A stretch of DNA of 64,000 nt, taken from NCBI GenBank assembly GCA_018266795.1, contig JAFDZV010000012.1:124001-188000 (forward strand), read 5' to 3'. The DNA is from Bacteroidota bacterium. GTDB taxonomy: Bacteria > Bacteroidota > Ignavibacteria > OLB7. The notes below the pieces were generated by a model. That model saw nothing but the letters and a program-made list of their open reading frames with translations, had not been told where the DNA came from and did no database searches. Within the stretch, counting starts at the first letter, position 1; every line of letters begins with the position of its first letter. The position numbers and the translations under genes were made by a program. This document shows positions 9,874-19,492 of this stretch, one piece after another.

Positions 9874-12800
9874 CTATTTCGCAAGCACAAGCTGGTAGAC
9901 GCTGCGCTGGGTGAGCGAGGTAAGCACCGCCATGTAGACTCCGGAAGGGAACGCCGAGGCATCCCAGGTTTCCCTGTGAGTGCCGGGCTCCAGATTTGCG
10001 CGGTCCTTCATAATGGTTACCGGGCGTCCCAGCAGATCGTAGATGACCAGTGATGTCGGCCCGGCCTCCAGGGTCTGGAAGATGATCTCCGTGGAGGGAT
10101 TGAACGGATTCGGGGCGGCCGTCTTGATGCCGAAGCCGGTGCCGATGGAGAGCAGACGGCCGCCGCCGACGGTGCAGTAGCCGTCGAGTGTGAACATGCC
10201 GTCGGTGGTCAGCGTCACCACCTTGCCGTCCAGCCAGTTCACCGTGTCGAAGAGGATCGGCGTTACCGTGGTATCCCCCAGCATCACGGAGGCATCCAGG
10301 AAGCCCAGTGTATCCGGAGCCGCGTTCAGCATCGGGTTGTTCGTTATCTCCACCGTCACCACACGGTCCCTCCCCTGAATCGTGCTTGCCACAATCTTCC
10401 CGCCGCTCGCAACATTCCCGGCCACCGTACTGGTGAAGGCCTCCCCCTTCGCCCGTGCACGTATCGGGAGCAGCAGCGACTTGTGGAACCGCAGCCGTGC
10501 CTGGAACGTGGTGGCACCGGAAGCGTTCAGGAACTGCGCCTGGCGAAGCAGAATGGGGATGGCGATCCGATCGCCCGGCTTCCCGGTCAATGTGGCATCG
10601 ATCGCAATCGTTGCACCGCCAACAGGCGTGATCTTTCCCTGCCCGTCGATCGGGATCAACGTGGAGTCCGTGCAGGGGAAGCTCTCCCGCACGATCAGCG
10701 TCGTTGGGGCAGGAAGCGAATCGGTTGGTGTAAAGCGAATCACCAGATGGATGGAGTCCATCGGCGAGACCGATATCGGCGGCTGCGGCGACACCACGGT
10801 GTACGGTGCGCCGAGGTCGAAGCTCGTGATGTTGAGCGGCGCCTGAGTCCTGTTCTCCAGCGTCAACGTCAGGTCGCTGGTGGTGCCAACCTCCACACGA
10901 CCGAACGAGAGTTGCGTTGGCGTTGCGAGCGACTGCTTCCGTCGTTCTCCGATCAATGCCACCGCCACTACCGGCTGCGCGATATCGCTCGTATAGATCT
11001 CCAACGTTGCATTCTTCAATCCGGTGCTCTCGCCCGGAATCGGCGTGAAGCGTACCAGCCCGAGCGCGGAATCCTTCGGCGGAATCGACAGCGGAAGCCC
11101 GGTCGGCTTCAGAAGCAGGAACGATGCGGCATCCGCGCCGATAATCCTGATGCTGTCCACACTGAGCGGCAGCGTGTTCGCCGTGTTGAGAATCTCGAAC
11201 GGCAGGCTGTCGGTCTCGCACACATACTTCGGACCGAAGCTCAGACTTCCTTCGCGCACGAACACACTGGACTGCACACCCGCCCCGGTGAGCGGAACGC
11301 AGATCGTTGTGTCGCATGGCGAATCGATATGGAAACAGATCTGCGCATTGAACGTGGTCTCGCTTCCCGGCGTGAAGGTTACATCAACGGTTGCGCTCTC
11401 GTTCGGTGCGAGAGCCTTCGGCAACCCAACCGGAGTTACCAGCGCGAACGGTGTGCCGCCCGGCGTGATCGAGGCATCGGCAACGTTCAGCTTCACGTTG
11501 TTCGGCGTGTTGCTGGTGTTCGTGATCGTCGCCGTGCCGCGACGACTCTGCCCCACGTTCGTATTGCCGAACGATATGCCGGAGACGGCAAAGGTGATGC
11601 CGGAACGCTGCGCCACCAGTGGTATGCGGATCTCGCGGTTGCAGTTGGCGCCATGCAGCACCAGCGTATCGGTGTATGTCCCTGCGGCGCTTGCACTGAA
11701 GGTGATCGTGATCGACTGATCCTGCCCGGCATTGACGGCGTAGGGCGCACCCGGCGCAAGCGTGAAGGCCGCGCCGGTTGTGAAGCTCGCCGTGACGTTC
11801 TCCGTCAGCGTGCCGGCATTGTGGAGAACGAAGACGAAGGTCTTCGCACCGATGCACGAGAGCACGGTTCCGAAATCGATCAGCGGCGGAAGCGCGCCGC
11901 CGCCGCTCTGAAGCGCTTCGAGCTTGGAGAGCTCGTGCCGAAGCACCAGATCCACCGTCATCGACCGCTGAGCCGGATCGGGCGCCTGCGTTGCAATCGT
12001 GAGCTGGTCCGTTCCGGAAGTGCCGGGGGTCCAACGGATGGTAATCACGATGGAGTCGCCCGCGGCGAGATCGGTTGGCAGGGATTTGTCCGGCGTTGCC
12101 GTAACGGCATTCTTCTGAAGCGAGAGGCCGTCGATATGGACAGGACCGGTGCCGCGGTTGTAGAGCGTCACGGTCTCCATCAGCGCCGGAGGCGTGTCCG
12201 TGCAGGAATCGGCAATCATCGAGATCGACGTGCGCGAGAGAACGAGACGCCCGGCGGTGCACGTTCCCTGAATGGGCACGCAGAGCGTATCCGGGCACGT
12301 GCCGTCCAGCACGAAGCATATCTCACCGGTGATTGCCCCGGCGGCCTGCGGCGTGATCGTGACCGTGCCGGAGGCTGACTGCCCAACGTTGAGCGCGGAA
12401 CCAACCAGTCCGGTGATCGAATTCGAGAGCGGCACGCCGGTGTTCCTGAAGATGACCGCACGCAGCGTGAAGCTGACCGTACCGGTGTTGGTGATCGTGA
12501 CCGGAACGGTGGCGGGAAGGTTCACCGGCACCGTGCCGAAGTCGATCGGGTTCGGCACAACCGTGGCCGAGGTGGACACGCCGCGTCCTCGCACTACCAG
12601 AATGAAGGGGCTGTCGCACGGGCCGGCGACCACCCGGAACGAATCCGCGAACGCTCCGGTGGATGTTGGATGGAATGTGAGCTTGATCTCACTGCTGCTC
12701 CCCGATGCGATGGTGAGCGGAAGCGTCGCGGCCAGCGGCTGTGTGATTGCGAACGGCGTTGCTCCGGTGCCGAGACGCGTGATGGACTTCAGCGATCCCG

Positions 12801-15000
12801 GCACGTCGCCCGTGTAGTTCAGGAAGGTGGAGAGCACCTGCGAGAGCGAGTCCTTGCACACATCGCCGAAGTCCAGCAGGCTCTTGCTGAGCGACGGCTG
12901 CACGTTCATCTTCCGTCCGATCAGCACGATCTTCAGCGGGTTCTTTCCCGGACGCGGATCGTTGTTCTGAAGGGTCAGCGTATCGACGATGGTCCCCGCC
13001 GTGGTTGGGTGGAAGCGAATCTTCATCACCACCATCGTATCGCCGGGCTTTGGCGGAATCGCGAGCGTTCCGGTTGGAGAGACAATGGTGAAGTTCGCTC
13101 CCGACGAGAACACCGGGGTCACCCGCAGTGTATCGTCCCCGCTGTTCCAGATCTTCAGAGAGTCCAGAATGGTCTCATTGCAGATCACGTCGGTAAACGA
13201 GATGCGCGTGCTGTCCACGTTGATCTGCGGGATGAGATCCACCTTGATGATGTTCGCGGCGGCCTGCGACATCACCCATCCGGGCTCGTTCTGATAGGCG
13301 ACGGTGGATGGGCTGTTCACCACCTGCATCGCGCAGACATAGTAGTTCCCGCCTGAAGGGACCGTCACCTGCAGCGACCAGAGGCGCCCGTTCACCGTAG
13401 GCGCCGGCTGCTGCGTCCACACGCCGGTCTCCGAACGCATGAACACCTGGATGGCGTCCGTTCCCTTCGTTCCCGTTATCGTGAAGGTCCGGGTCTGCAC
13501 ATAGCTCAGCGTATCGATGGTGGGCCCGATGTACGGAGCGGCCTGCCCGATGAACGTCGGGGCGAGTGCGGTGAACCCATCGTACCGCGCGCGGCCGTTG
13601 CCGCCGCCGCCGCCGCCGTTGACGGCCGGACCGCCGCTGACATCGCCGGAGCCGCCGGTACCGGATTGAATCTTCGCGCCGACGCCGATATAGCCGCCCG
13701 AGCCGCTGCCGCCGTTACTGGTGCCGGCACCGCCGCCGCCGTTTCCCCCCTTGGAGCCGAGCGGATTGCCGGTGTTGTTGAAGATGGTCTGCGAGTACAT
13801 CACCAGCGCGCCGCCGCCACCGCCGCCATCGCCGGAGCAGCGTGGCGGAAAGCCCTGCGGGTTGCCGCTTCCGCCGCCGGAACCGCCGGCAACGGGAACG
13901 CCCTGCTTGTTGCCATGGGCAACGCCGCCGTTCGGCCCGGGCGTGCCACCGGTGCCGTCCGTACCGTTGGTGCCGTAACCGCCGCCGCCGCCGCCGGTGT
14001 TCTGATCGGCCGCGGAGCCGCCGCCGTTCTGCCGCGAGGCGATCGGAAAGCATGGGCCGAAGCCGCTGGTGCCGAACGGATGGCCCGTGCCGCCACCGGC
14101 GCTCTCATACTTGTTGCAATCCAGATGGCCGCCGGGGCCTACACCGTTCAGGCTTGTTCCCGTCGGTGTACCGGAGGAATTCCCCACGGCGAGATAACTG
14201 CTCGATCCGCCGGAGGTGACGTTGTGGCCGCCGGCGCCGCCGCCGGTAAAGCCGTCCCCGCCGTTGCCCCCCGGGCCTGCGTCCCCGCCCACCAGCGTCT
14301 TGTCGCAGTAGTGCCCGCCGCCGCCGCCGCCGCCAGGCCCGCCGTTCGCCGTGCCGCCGTTCACATTGACGGAGGCATTGTTGACCAGCGCGAGCGTCTT
14401 CTTGGAGATCAGCACGAACGGGAGATAGCCCTGGTTGCCGGGCGTTGCGGCGTCGGGATCAGCAGTGCTCACGGTGTAGACGCCGCCGTCGAGAATCAAC
14501 TGATCGACGATCATCGCACCTCGTTTGGAACGCGTACCGAAGGTTCCGCCGCTTCCAAGCACACCGCCGCCGGTGATCACACCGCCGGCGCCGAGAACCT
14601 GCGGCGTTACGATCTCGAAGTTTACCGTTGCGGACTGCCCGCTCACCGTAACGCGAAGCGGCACAACGCCCGTTGCGGCCCCCGGCTTCACGAAGATCTG
14701 CGTCGAGATCAGACGCGCATTCCAGCTCACGACAAGCGGCCCCACAACAATGCGGGCGGTGTCGGCAATGTTTGCCGGACCGATGCCGACCGTCTCGGAT
14801 CCGTTGTTGGAGTTGATGTACTGGCCGTTTCCGCCGAACGTGCCCGTGGCAGCGGTTGGAGCAACGATCTCCACATAGCTGTTCATGCCGGGTGCGCCGA
14901 TATCCGGGAGGATGTAGGCGATCTGCGGCTGCGCTGAAAGCGCGGCGCCGAGTGCGAAGAACAGCAGAAAGGAAGTCAGCGTGGATTTCATCATGAGCAT
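9874..15000 (-). CDS. Giant secreted choice-of-anchor-D protein with Gly-rich region and sorting domain
   Basis: The 1708-residue precursor has a signal peptide (MKSTLTSFLLFFALGAALSA). Residues ~135-480 are extremely glycine-rich, with GGGGGG and GGNGGDG runs. From about 590 to 1490 come roughly seven repeats of choice-of-anchor-D/ASH-like immunoglobulin folds, each with a FGxV...G pattern and a repeated threonine-rich core. A cohesin-like segment (about 1500-1620) is followed by a C-terminal type IX sorting domain with FNPSTEIIFQT and PSGVYMAVL. It is most likely a cell-surface or matrix protein. Any of the ATGs at 15000, 14994 or 14991 could be the start; no clear ribosome site separates them. 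Confidence 0.85.
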   Translation of the reverse strand: MLMMKSTLTSFLLFFALGAALSAQPQIAYILPDIGAPGMNSYVEIVAPTAATGTFGGNGQYINSNNGSETVGIGPANIADTARIVVGPLVVSWNARLISTQIFVKPGAATGVVPLRVTVSGQSATVNFEIVTPQVLGAGGVITGGGVLGSGGTFGTRSKRGAMIVDQLILDGGVYTVSTADPDAATPGNQGYLPFVLISKKTLALVNNASVNVNGGTANGGPGGGGGGGHYCDKTLVGGDAGPGGNGGDGFTGGGAGGHNVTSGGSSSYLAVGNSSGTPTGTSLNGVGPGGHLDCNKYESAGGGTGHPFGTSGFGPCFPIASRQNGGGSAADQNTGGGGGGYGTNGTDGTGGTPGPNGGVAHGNKQGVPVAGGSGGGSGNPQGFPPRCSGDGGGGGGALVMYSQTIFNNTGNPLGSKGGNGGGGAGTSNGGSGSGGYIGVGAKIQSGTGGSGDVSGGPAVNGGGGGGNGRARYDGFTALAPTFIGQAAPYIGPTIDTLSYVQTRTFTITGTKGTDAIQVFMRSETGVWTQQPAPTVNGRLWSLQVTVPSGGNYYVCAMQVVNSPSTVAYQNEPGWVMSQAAANIIKVDLIPQINVDSTRISFTDVICNETILDSLKIWNSGDDTLRVTPVFSSGANFTIVSPTGTLAIPPKPGDTMVVMKIRFHPTTAGTIVDTLTLQNNDPRPGKNPLKIVLIGRKMNVQPSLSKSLLDFGDVCKDSLSQVLSTFLNYTGDVPGSLKSITRLGTGATPFAITQPLAATLPLTIASGSSSEIKLTFHPTSTGAFADSFRVVAGPCDSPFILVVRGRGVSTSATVVPNPIDFGTVPVNLPATVPVTITNTGTVSFTLRAVIFRNTGVPLSNSITGLVGSALNVGQSASGTVTITPQAAGAITGEICFVLDGTCPDTLCVPIQGTCTAGRLVLSRTSISMIADSCTDTPPALMETVTLYNRGTGPVHIDGLSLQKNAVTATPDKSLPTDLAAGDSIVITIRWTPGTSGTDQLTIATQAPDPAQRSMTVDLVLRHELSKLEALQSGGGALPPLIDFGTVLSCIGAKTFVFVLHNAGTLTENVTASFTTGAAFTLAPGAPYAVNAGQDQSITITFSASAAGTYTDTLVLHGANCNREIRIPLVAQRSGITFAVSGISFGNTNVGQSRRGTATITNTSNTPNNVKLNVADASITPGGTPFALVTPVGLPKALAPNESATVDVTFTPGSETTFNAQICFHIDSPCDTTICVPLTGAGVQSSVFVREGSLSFGPKYVCETDSLPFEILNTANTLPLSVDSIRIIGADAASFLLLKPTGLPLSIPPKDSALGLVRFTPIPGESTGLKNATLEIYTSDIAQPVVAVALIGERRKQSLATPTQLSFGRVEVGTTSDLTLTLENRTQAPLNITSFDLGAPYTVVSPQPPISVSPMDSIHLVIRFTPTDSLPAPTTLIVRESFPCTDSTLIPIDGQGKITPVGGATIAIDATLTGKPGDRIAIPILLRQAQFLNASGATTFQARLRFHKSLLLPIRARAKGEAFTSTVAGNVASGGKIVASTIQGRDRVVTVEITNNPMLNAAPDTLGFLDASVMLGDTTVTPILFDTVNWLDGKVVTLTTDGMFTLDGYCTVGGGRLLSIGTGFGIKTAAPNPFNPSTEIIFQTLEAGPTSLVIYDLLGRPVTIMKDRANLEPGTHRETWDASAFPSGVYMAVLTSLTQRSVYQLVLAK

Positions 15001-15102
15001 GTTCGTTTCGGGCGTTGCGCATTCACTGCCATACCGATGGACAACCTACGTTCCCTCCACCGGACAACCAATCGATTATCCGCTCGTATCGCGCAAGACA
15101 AC

Positions 15103-15136
15103 GAAGGAGCGGCAGGTTGTTCCCGTCCGCTCCTTC
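15103..15136 (-). terminator. Hairpin after the 15172-15696 gene
   Basis: A 10-bp perfect stem (GAAGGAGCGG at 15103-15112 with 15127-15136) with a 14-base loop lies about 35 bases past the stop of the minus-strand gene ending at 15172 and before the start of the giant gene, so the two are probably separate units. Confidence 0.65.
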
Positions 15137-15171
15137 TCGTACCCATTCGTGCTGCCGGCAGCATGCGGCGG

Positions 15172-15696
15172 CTACTTGGCGTCTTCCATCTCCTTCGTGA
15201 TGAAGTTCATCGCCACCTCCTCGATCTTGCCGTTCGATCGCCAGTAGTGCCACGCATTGGTGAATCGTGACTCGTAGCCGCTCAACTGTGCAAGCACCTT
15301 CACGGCGGTCTTGTTGGAGTCCACCACCTCGAAGTTCACGAAGATCTTCACACGTCCCGTTGTCCATCCCGGCGAACGCATGTACGGAACATCGCCATAC
15401 TTCTCCATCTCCTCGTCGAACGTGTCCTCATCGGCCAGCTTCTTGAAGTCGGTCTCGATTCGCTTGTACTTCTTGCTGCTGTAGTTCACAACGTACCCGG
15501 CCTTCTCGAGCGCGGACTTCACATTCTTGAAGGTGTTGTCGAAGTCCTTATCGAACTCGTTGAGAAGGGCGGAACCGAGCGTATCCACGGTGGCGGCGCT
15601 CGTCTTCGTCGTGTCGGACTGCGCCCGCACCGAGGGAGCGGCGAGGAATGCGACAACGGCGAGAAGGACCGTGGCAAGGAAACTGGTATAGCGCAT
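15172..15696 (-). CDS. Secreted protein of unknown function
   Basis: The start at 15696 (MRYTSFLATVLLAVVAF) begins a signal peptide ending SVRAQ; upstream frame is not protein-like. The mature 150 residues have a helical segment (LLNEFDKDFDNTFKNVKSAL) and then a beta-rich half with VKIFVNFEVVDSNKTAVKV and a C-terminal ITKEMEDAK. I do not recognise the family. The body looks like a periplasmic sensor-less domain of the kind that compares an old and new conformer (a NTF2- or DUF4136-like sheet is possible), but this is a guess. A terminator hairpin follows. Confidence 0.7.
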   Translation of the reverse strand: MRYTSFLATVLLAVVAFLAAPSVRAQSDTTKTSAATVDTLGSALLNEFDKDFDNTFKNVKSALEKAGYVVNYSSKKYKRIETDFKKLADEDTFDEEMEKYGDVPYMRSPGWTTGRVKIFVNFEVVDSNKTAVKVLAQLSGYESRFTNAWHYWRSNGKIEEVAMNFITKEMEDAK

Positions 15697-16042
15697 GACG
15701 TATCCGGATTGATAACTGCTTCGGTCAACAACGGGCCGAATCCTTATGCCAACAGGCCGTGCAACACCCGGTGACGGAAGCTCGAAGGGACGATAGTACG
15801 GAAAGGTTCTCATCATCGACAGCACCTTCACAGCCTCTGAAGACGCAGGACGTGAATGGCCAGACAAGAATCTGCCGGCAAGGTTTACAGGCTCGGCGGA
15901 TCGGTTCGCGTCTCGGAACCACGAAGGCCGGCAGCGTTGAATACCGAAACTCCGGGCGCACGGCGGGCAGCCCTTCAATGCAACCACGATGGCGGCCATG
16001 ACGCAGGCATCGCATATGTATGCAACCGGCGCCGGCTCACCG
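15697..16042. other. Noncoding stretch
   Basis: No supportable gene. Positions about 15870-15922 resemble, on the minus strand, the central part of the window's dispersed repeat (AACCG...AGCCTG...CCTTGC), but the right arm is not recognisable, so I do not list it as a copy. Confidence 0.35.
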
Positions 16043-17710
16043 CTAGCGCATGCCGAGCAGACGTCCGTATGCGGGACGGCCGTCGCGCAGAAGGGCGGCA
16101 GCGGCCAGTACCAGCCGGTCGTCGCTCAGCGACTGCGAAAGTCTCTGGCGCTGGCTGCGGAAGCGGGCCGCGATTTCCTCCAGCAATTCACGACGAATCT
16201 CCTCGCGATGCTGGTCGAACTGGCGCCCCTCCTCGTCGCGCACGGCACTGACCATCTCGTCGATCCTGCTTGTGAGCTCGGCGGCGTAACCATCACGATG
16301 TGCGGCGGCGGCCAGTTCCGTCGCGTATCCGAAGCCGGCGGAGTCCAGCGCTCGAAGGTGCGCATCCTCGAGCGCGAAGCCGCGGAAGCGTTCCAGCAAT
16401 GAATTGTCAACGGCAAAGTTCTCCGGAATGTTCGAGAGCGGAGCCGAATACTGCGTGGCAAACTTGAAAAAGATACCGCCGTCTCGCAACTGCGCTACAA
16501 TGACGGGATCGATCTCGTCGGAGACGATCGAGTCCGGCAGGATGCCGCCATGCTCGTAGACCGCCCTGCCGGCCAGAGTCTTGAACGTCGGACTGGGAGG
16601 AGATGTGCGAGCGTTGTTGGAACGCTGGCGTGCGTAGTCAACCTTCTGTATGCTGCGGCCTGCCGGCGTGAAGTATCGCGCGGTGGTGATCTTCAACGAG
16701 GCGTCGTACGGCAGCCGCCGCACCGTCTGCACCAGCCCCTTGCCGTAGCTCTGCGTTCCCATGATCACTCCGGCATCCAGATCCTGCACGGCCCCGGCAA
16801 CGATCTCCGATGCGGAGGCGGAGTTTCCGTTCACCAGCACAACCAGGGGAAGCCCGAGCGCGATCGGCGCATCGTGCGTATGATACACCCGGTTGTCACT
16901 GCTGTCACGGCCGCGCGTGGAGACCACGGCACTCCCGGACGGAAGGAAGAGCGATGCCACGCTGACTGCCTCATCCAGCAGGCCCCCAGGATTATCGCGC
17001 AGATCGAGCACGATCCCATGCAGATCGCCACCGGCACGGAGCGAACGGATGGCCGAACGTACTTCGTCGCCGGCGGCGGCGCTGAAGCGTTCCAGCCGCA
17101 CGTACCCGATCCCTCCCTCCAGCATCCGGCTCAGCGTAACGCTCCGGATCCTGATCGTCTCGCGCGTCAGCTTGAAGAGAATCGGCTGGCTTCTGCCATC
17201 GCGCATCACCCCGATCGTCAGAGTGGATCCCGCCTCGCCACGTGTGTATTCGCGCAGCGCGTCGATGGGCCCATGCTCCACGTTCCTGCCGTTGATCGTG
17301 TTCAGCCTGTCGCCGATCCGTATCCCCTCCTGCTGCGCCGAGTAGCCATCCAGAACATCGGTCACCGTAACCGCGCTGTCGCGCATCCCCACGGTAATGC
17401 CAACGCCGCCGTAGCTCCCGGTTGTCAGCAGATCCACATCGTTCGCATCGTTGCGCTGGAACGTGGTGTAGGGATCCAGCGTCTTCAACATCGCATCGAT
17501 GCCGGCGGAGATGAACGCGTCCGGGTCCACCGTGTCGACGTAGTTCTGAGAGACCTCACGGTAAACCTGGCCGAACACTTCCAACCCGCGGTTTACCTTG
17601 TAGAAATATTCGTTCTCGTCCTTCAACGTGAAGGCGAACGCAACCGCCGCAACGGCGAGCGATGCAAACAACAACGAGACTCGGGGGGATCGAGCGGGCG
17701 GTCTTGCCAT
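16043..17710 (-). CDS. C-terminal processing peptidase, S41 family
   Basis: The start at 17710 (MARPPARSPRVSLLFASLAV) gives 555 residues with an N-terminal membrane or signal segment. An S41 N domain (YREVSQNYVDTVDPDAFISA, LKTLDPYT) precedes a PDZ domain (GGVGITVGMRDSAVTV to about residue 200). The peptidase domain has the serine in GNSASASEIVAGA and the lysine in GTQSYGKGLVQT, the Ser/Lys dyad of CtpA-type proteases. Such enzymes trim C-termini of periplasmic proteins. A C-terminal ~110-residue helical part ending at QSLSDDRLVLAAAALL is an extension often seen in Bacteroidota homologues. It appears monocistronic. Confidence 0.92.
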   Translation of the reverse strand: MARPPARSPRVSLLFASLAVAAVAFAFTLKDENEYFYKVNRGLEVFGQVYREVSQNYVDTVDPDAFISAGIDAMLKTLDPYTTFQRNDANDVDLLTTGSYGGVGITVGMRDSAVTVTDVLDGYSAQQEGIRIGDRLNTINGRNVEHGPIDALREYTRGEAGSTLTIGVMRDGRSQPILFKLTRETIRIRSVTLSRMLEGGIGYVRLERFSAAAGDEVRSAIRSLRAGGDLHGIVLDLRDNPGGLLDEAVSVASLFLPSGSAVVSTRGRDSSDNRVYHTHDAPIALGLPLVVLVNGNSASASEIVAGAVQDLDAGVIMGTQSYGKGLVQTVRRLPYDASLKITTARYFTPAGRSIQKVDYARQRSNNARTSPPSPTFKTLAGRAVYEHGGILPDSIVSDEIDPVIVAQLRDGGIFFKFATQYSAPLSNIPENFAVDNSLLERFRGFALEDAHLRALDSAGFGYATELAAAAHRDGYAAELTSRIDEMVSAVRDEEGRQFDQHREEIRRELLEEIAARFRSQRQRLSQSLSDDRLVLAAAALLRDGRPAYGRLLGMR

Positions 17711-17885
17711 GGTATCAGCGGGTGAGATATCCGTATGCGGATCGCGGAACGGAGACAGCCGCTCAACGGGCCGCTCCACCATACATGCGAAGACAAAAAT
17801 ACGAAGCACGGCGGCAGGTTCTGCAGCTTCGGCTTCGGCCCGATCAAATTGAATGCCGTTGCGCGAGGCATGCGCCTGCAGCAGC

Positions 17886-17917
17886 GACGCCCCGAAGCAT
17901 CTCTGCTCCGGGGCGTC
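17886..17917. terminator. Hairpin between a sorting-domain gene and the S41 protease gene
   Basis: The outer 9-bp stem GACGCCCCG/CGGGGCGTC (17886-17894 with 17909-17917) continues, after one mismatch, as AGCA/TGCT around a TCTC loop. It lies about 170 bases past the stop of the minus-strand gene ending at 18088. There is no T-run on that strand. Confidence 0.55.
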
Positions 17918-18021
17918 CGATCTTTTCCTCGAGGCCCGACGGCTGGCCGCCGCGGACATCTATCCGCACTGATCGAATACGACAGCCCATCCGCCATCTG
18001 CCCGGAACAGGATCTGCCGAC

Positions 18022-18090
18022 GGCTTCTGTCACAACCGGGATACGTTTCAGTGCCTGCAGGCCTTGCAGCGGCTACGGACGGAAACTCTA
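18022..18090 (+). repeat. Dispersed inverted-end repeat, copy spanning a stop codon
   Basis: The left end reads GGCTTCTGTCACAACCGG and the core CAGTGCCTGCAGGCCTTGCAG, shared with copies at 41103 and 48853. The right end ACGGACGGAAACTCTA contains the stop codon of the minus-strand gene at 18088. The outer arms are weaker here than in other copies. Confidence 0.7.
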
Positions 18091-19125
18091 GTGCACCACC
18101 TGCATCGTCTTGGAATACACGTGCGGTCCGCTCGTGGTCTGCACCGTCAGATGGTAGAGATAGGAGCCGCTCGGGAACTTCGAGACGTCGATGTCCGCGC
18201 TGTGATCGCCGGCGGAGAGCGAACCCTGATCGTACGTCCCAACGAGTTCGCCCGCGGCATTGAACAGCCGAAGTACGGACGCCCCTCCACCCGCCTCGGG
18301 AAGCTTGAAGGCGATCGTGGTTGTGGTTGATGCCGGGTTCGGGAAATTCTGCTTCAGCGCGGAGACGTCCGGCATTTCGATGCCGGCGATCGGCTTCGAG
18401 AGCGATCCGGCCTGGTTCAGCAGCGCGGCGAGGTCCGCCCCGTCGTAGAGGAGAATGATCGGCTTGATCGCCATGTCGTACACCATCATGAAGTCACGCT
18501 GATCCTTGCCGCTCTTGAAGCTTGCCGCGAGGTCATCCAGATCCTTGCGCGCGGGCATCATCCCGGATGCCTGCGCATCCTTCGCGAGAACGTCCCTGTT
18601 ATCGGCAGCGAAACGTTCGGCACGATCGGCAACGACTGTGATGAAGACGGATGCATCGTCCGTCACATTCCCCTTGAGCGGGCTCAACTGGGGCTCATAA
18701 CGTCCGGCGATCTCCTTGGCGGCCTCGAATATCCCCATCACCTCCTGCAGCTTCTGTTCGGGATCGCTCACCTCCATCGAAACGTTGGAACCGTCCCCCT
18801 CGACTCCGGTGTTCGAATGGTGCTTTGCATGCATCTCCGCCAGAGCCTGATCGAGCAACATGGACCACCGCACGCGGAGCTTGTTGAGCGCGGCGAGATC
18901 CTCCGTGGAGAGTGCCCGATCGATGCGCACCTTGTAGTCGTTCAGCTTCTGCGTCCAGTAGTTTGCCGCAAGTGTGCCGATTTCGGAGCTCATCTTCTTT
19001 ACGAGAGCGGAAGTCTCCCCCGCATCGTGCACGCTGGTTGCCTGTGCCTGCACGGAGGGAGCCAAAGCGGTCCCGATAAGTAGTGCGGCAAGGGCGCCGC
19101 CGACGGTCGAAGCAATCTTCATCAT
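18088..19125 (-). CDS. Secreted protein with C-terminal sorting domain
   Basis: The 345-residue precursor begins MMKIASTVGGALAALLIG and has a signal peptide ending SVQAQ. Residues ~30-250 are helical and rich in charged residues (LVKKMSSEIGTLAANYWTQK, FEAAKEIAGRYEP), without a recognised family. The last ~85 residues are a type IX sorting domain: LKQNFPNPASTTTTIAF, VLRLFNAAGELVGTY and KFPSGSYLYHLT. Export to the cell surface is therefore likely. The ribosome site GGAGAAG lies 6 bases before the ATG at 19125. The stop codon falls inside a dispersed repeat copy (18022-18090). Confidence 0.8.
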   Translation of the reverse strand: MMKIASTVGGALAALLIGTALAPSVQAQATSVHDAGETSALVKKMSSEIGTLAANYWTQKLNDYKVRIDRALSTEDLAALNKLRVRWSMLLDQALAEMHAKHHSNTGVEGDGSNVSMEVSDPEQKLQEVMGIFEAAKEIAGRYEPQLSPLKGNVTDDASVFITVVADRAERFAADNRDVLAKDAQASGMMPARKDLDDLAASFKSGKDQRDFMMVYDMAIKPIILLYDGADLAALLNQAGSLSKPIAGIEMPDVSALKQNFPNPASTTTTIAFKLPEAGGGASVLRLFNAAGELVGTYDQGSLSAGDHSADIDVSKFPSGSYLYHLTVQTTSGPHVYSKTMQVVH

Positions 19126-19492
19126 GTGTCTTCTCCGGGGATAAACAATCGTCTATCCGTTCTTCGGTTTCTATTCTTCAACGTGATTCGCCTGTTCCTG
19201 CCGGCACGGAAGAGCTGGCAGCGGAATCGACCAAGCTCCGTCCGATCATTGTGTTGTGAGCCGGTCGCGCGCGATCGGTGCTCGTGCAATGCCCGCGAAC
19301 AAGGCGTAGCCGCGCTATGCCGAGCGAGTGCAACATGGCCACGAGCCTCCAGGCGCCGCGATCCGGCCCGGACAAGATTGTCAGACAGAGCTTGGAGTAA
19401 CGACGCGCGAGACGCAATGTTGCAACAGGAGTGCCTGCCGATCGGGTATTTCGATACGCTTCATCCGGAACACCTTCGAGTCGCGAAGGCTT
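19126..19492. other. Noncoding stretch
   Basis: About 370 bases between two minus-strand genes. It holds the GGAGAAG ribosome site and presumably the promoter of the sorting-domain gene, and the 3' end of nothing else recognisable. No strong hairpin was found. Confidence 0.35.

Noticed and set aside
10483-12378. Long open frames antisense to the giant Gly-rich gene
   Set aside because: They mirror third-position GC bias; the minus-strand gene has signal peptide, repeats and a sorting domain.
15870-15922. A further reverse copy of the dispersed repeat
   Set aside because: Only the core is similar; the arms on one side are missing, so it is not listed.
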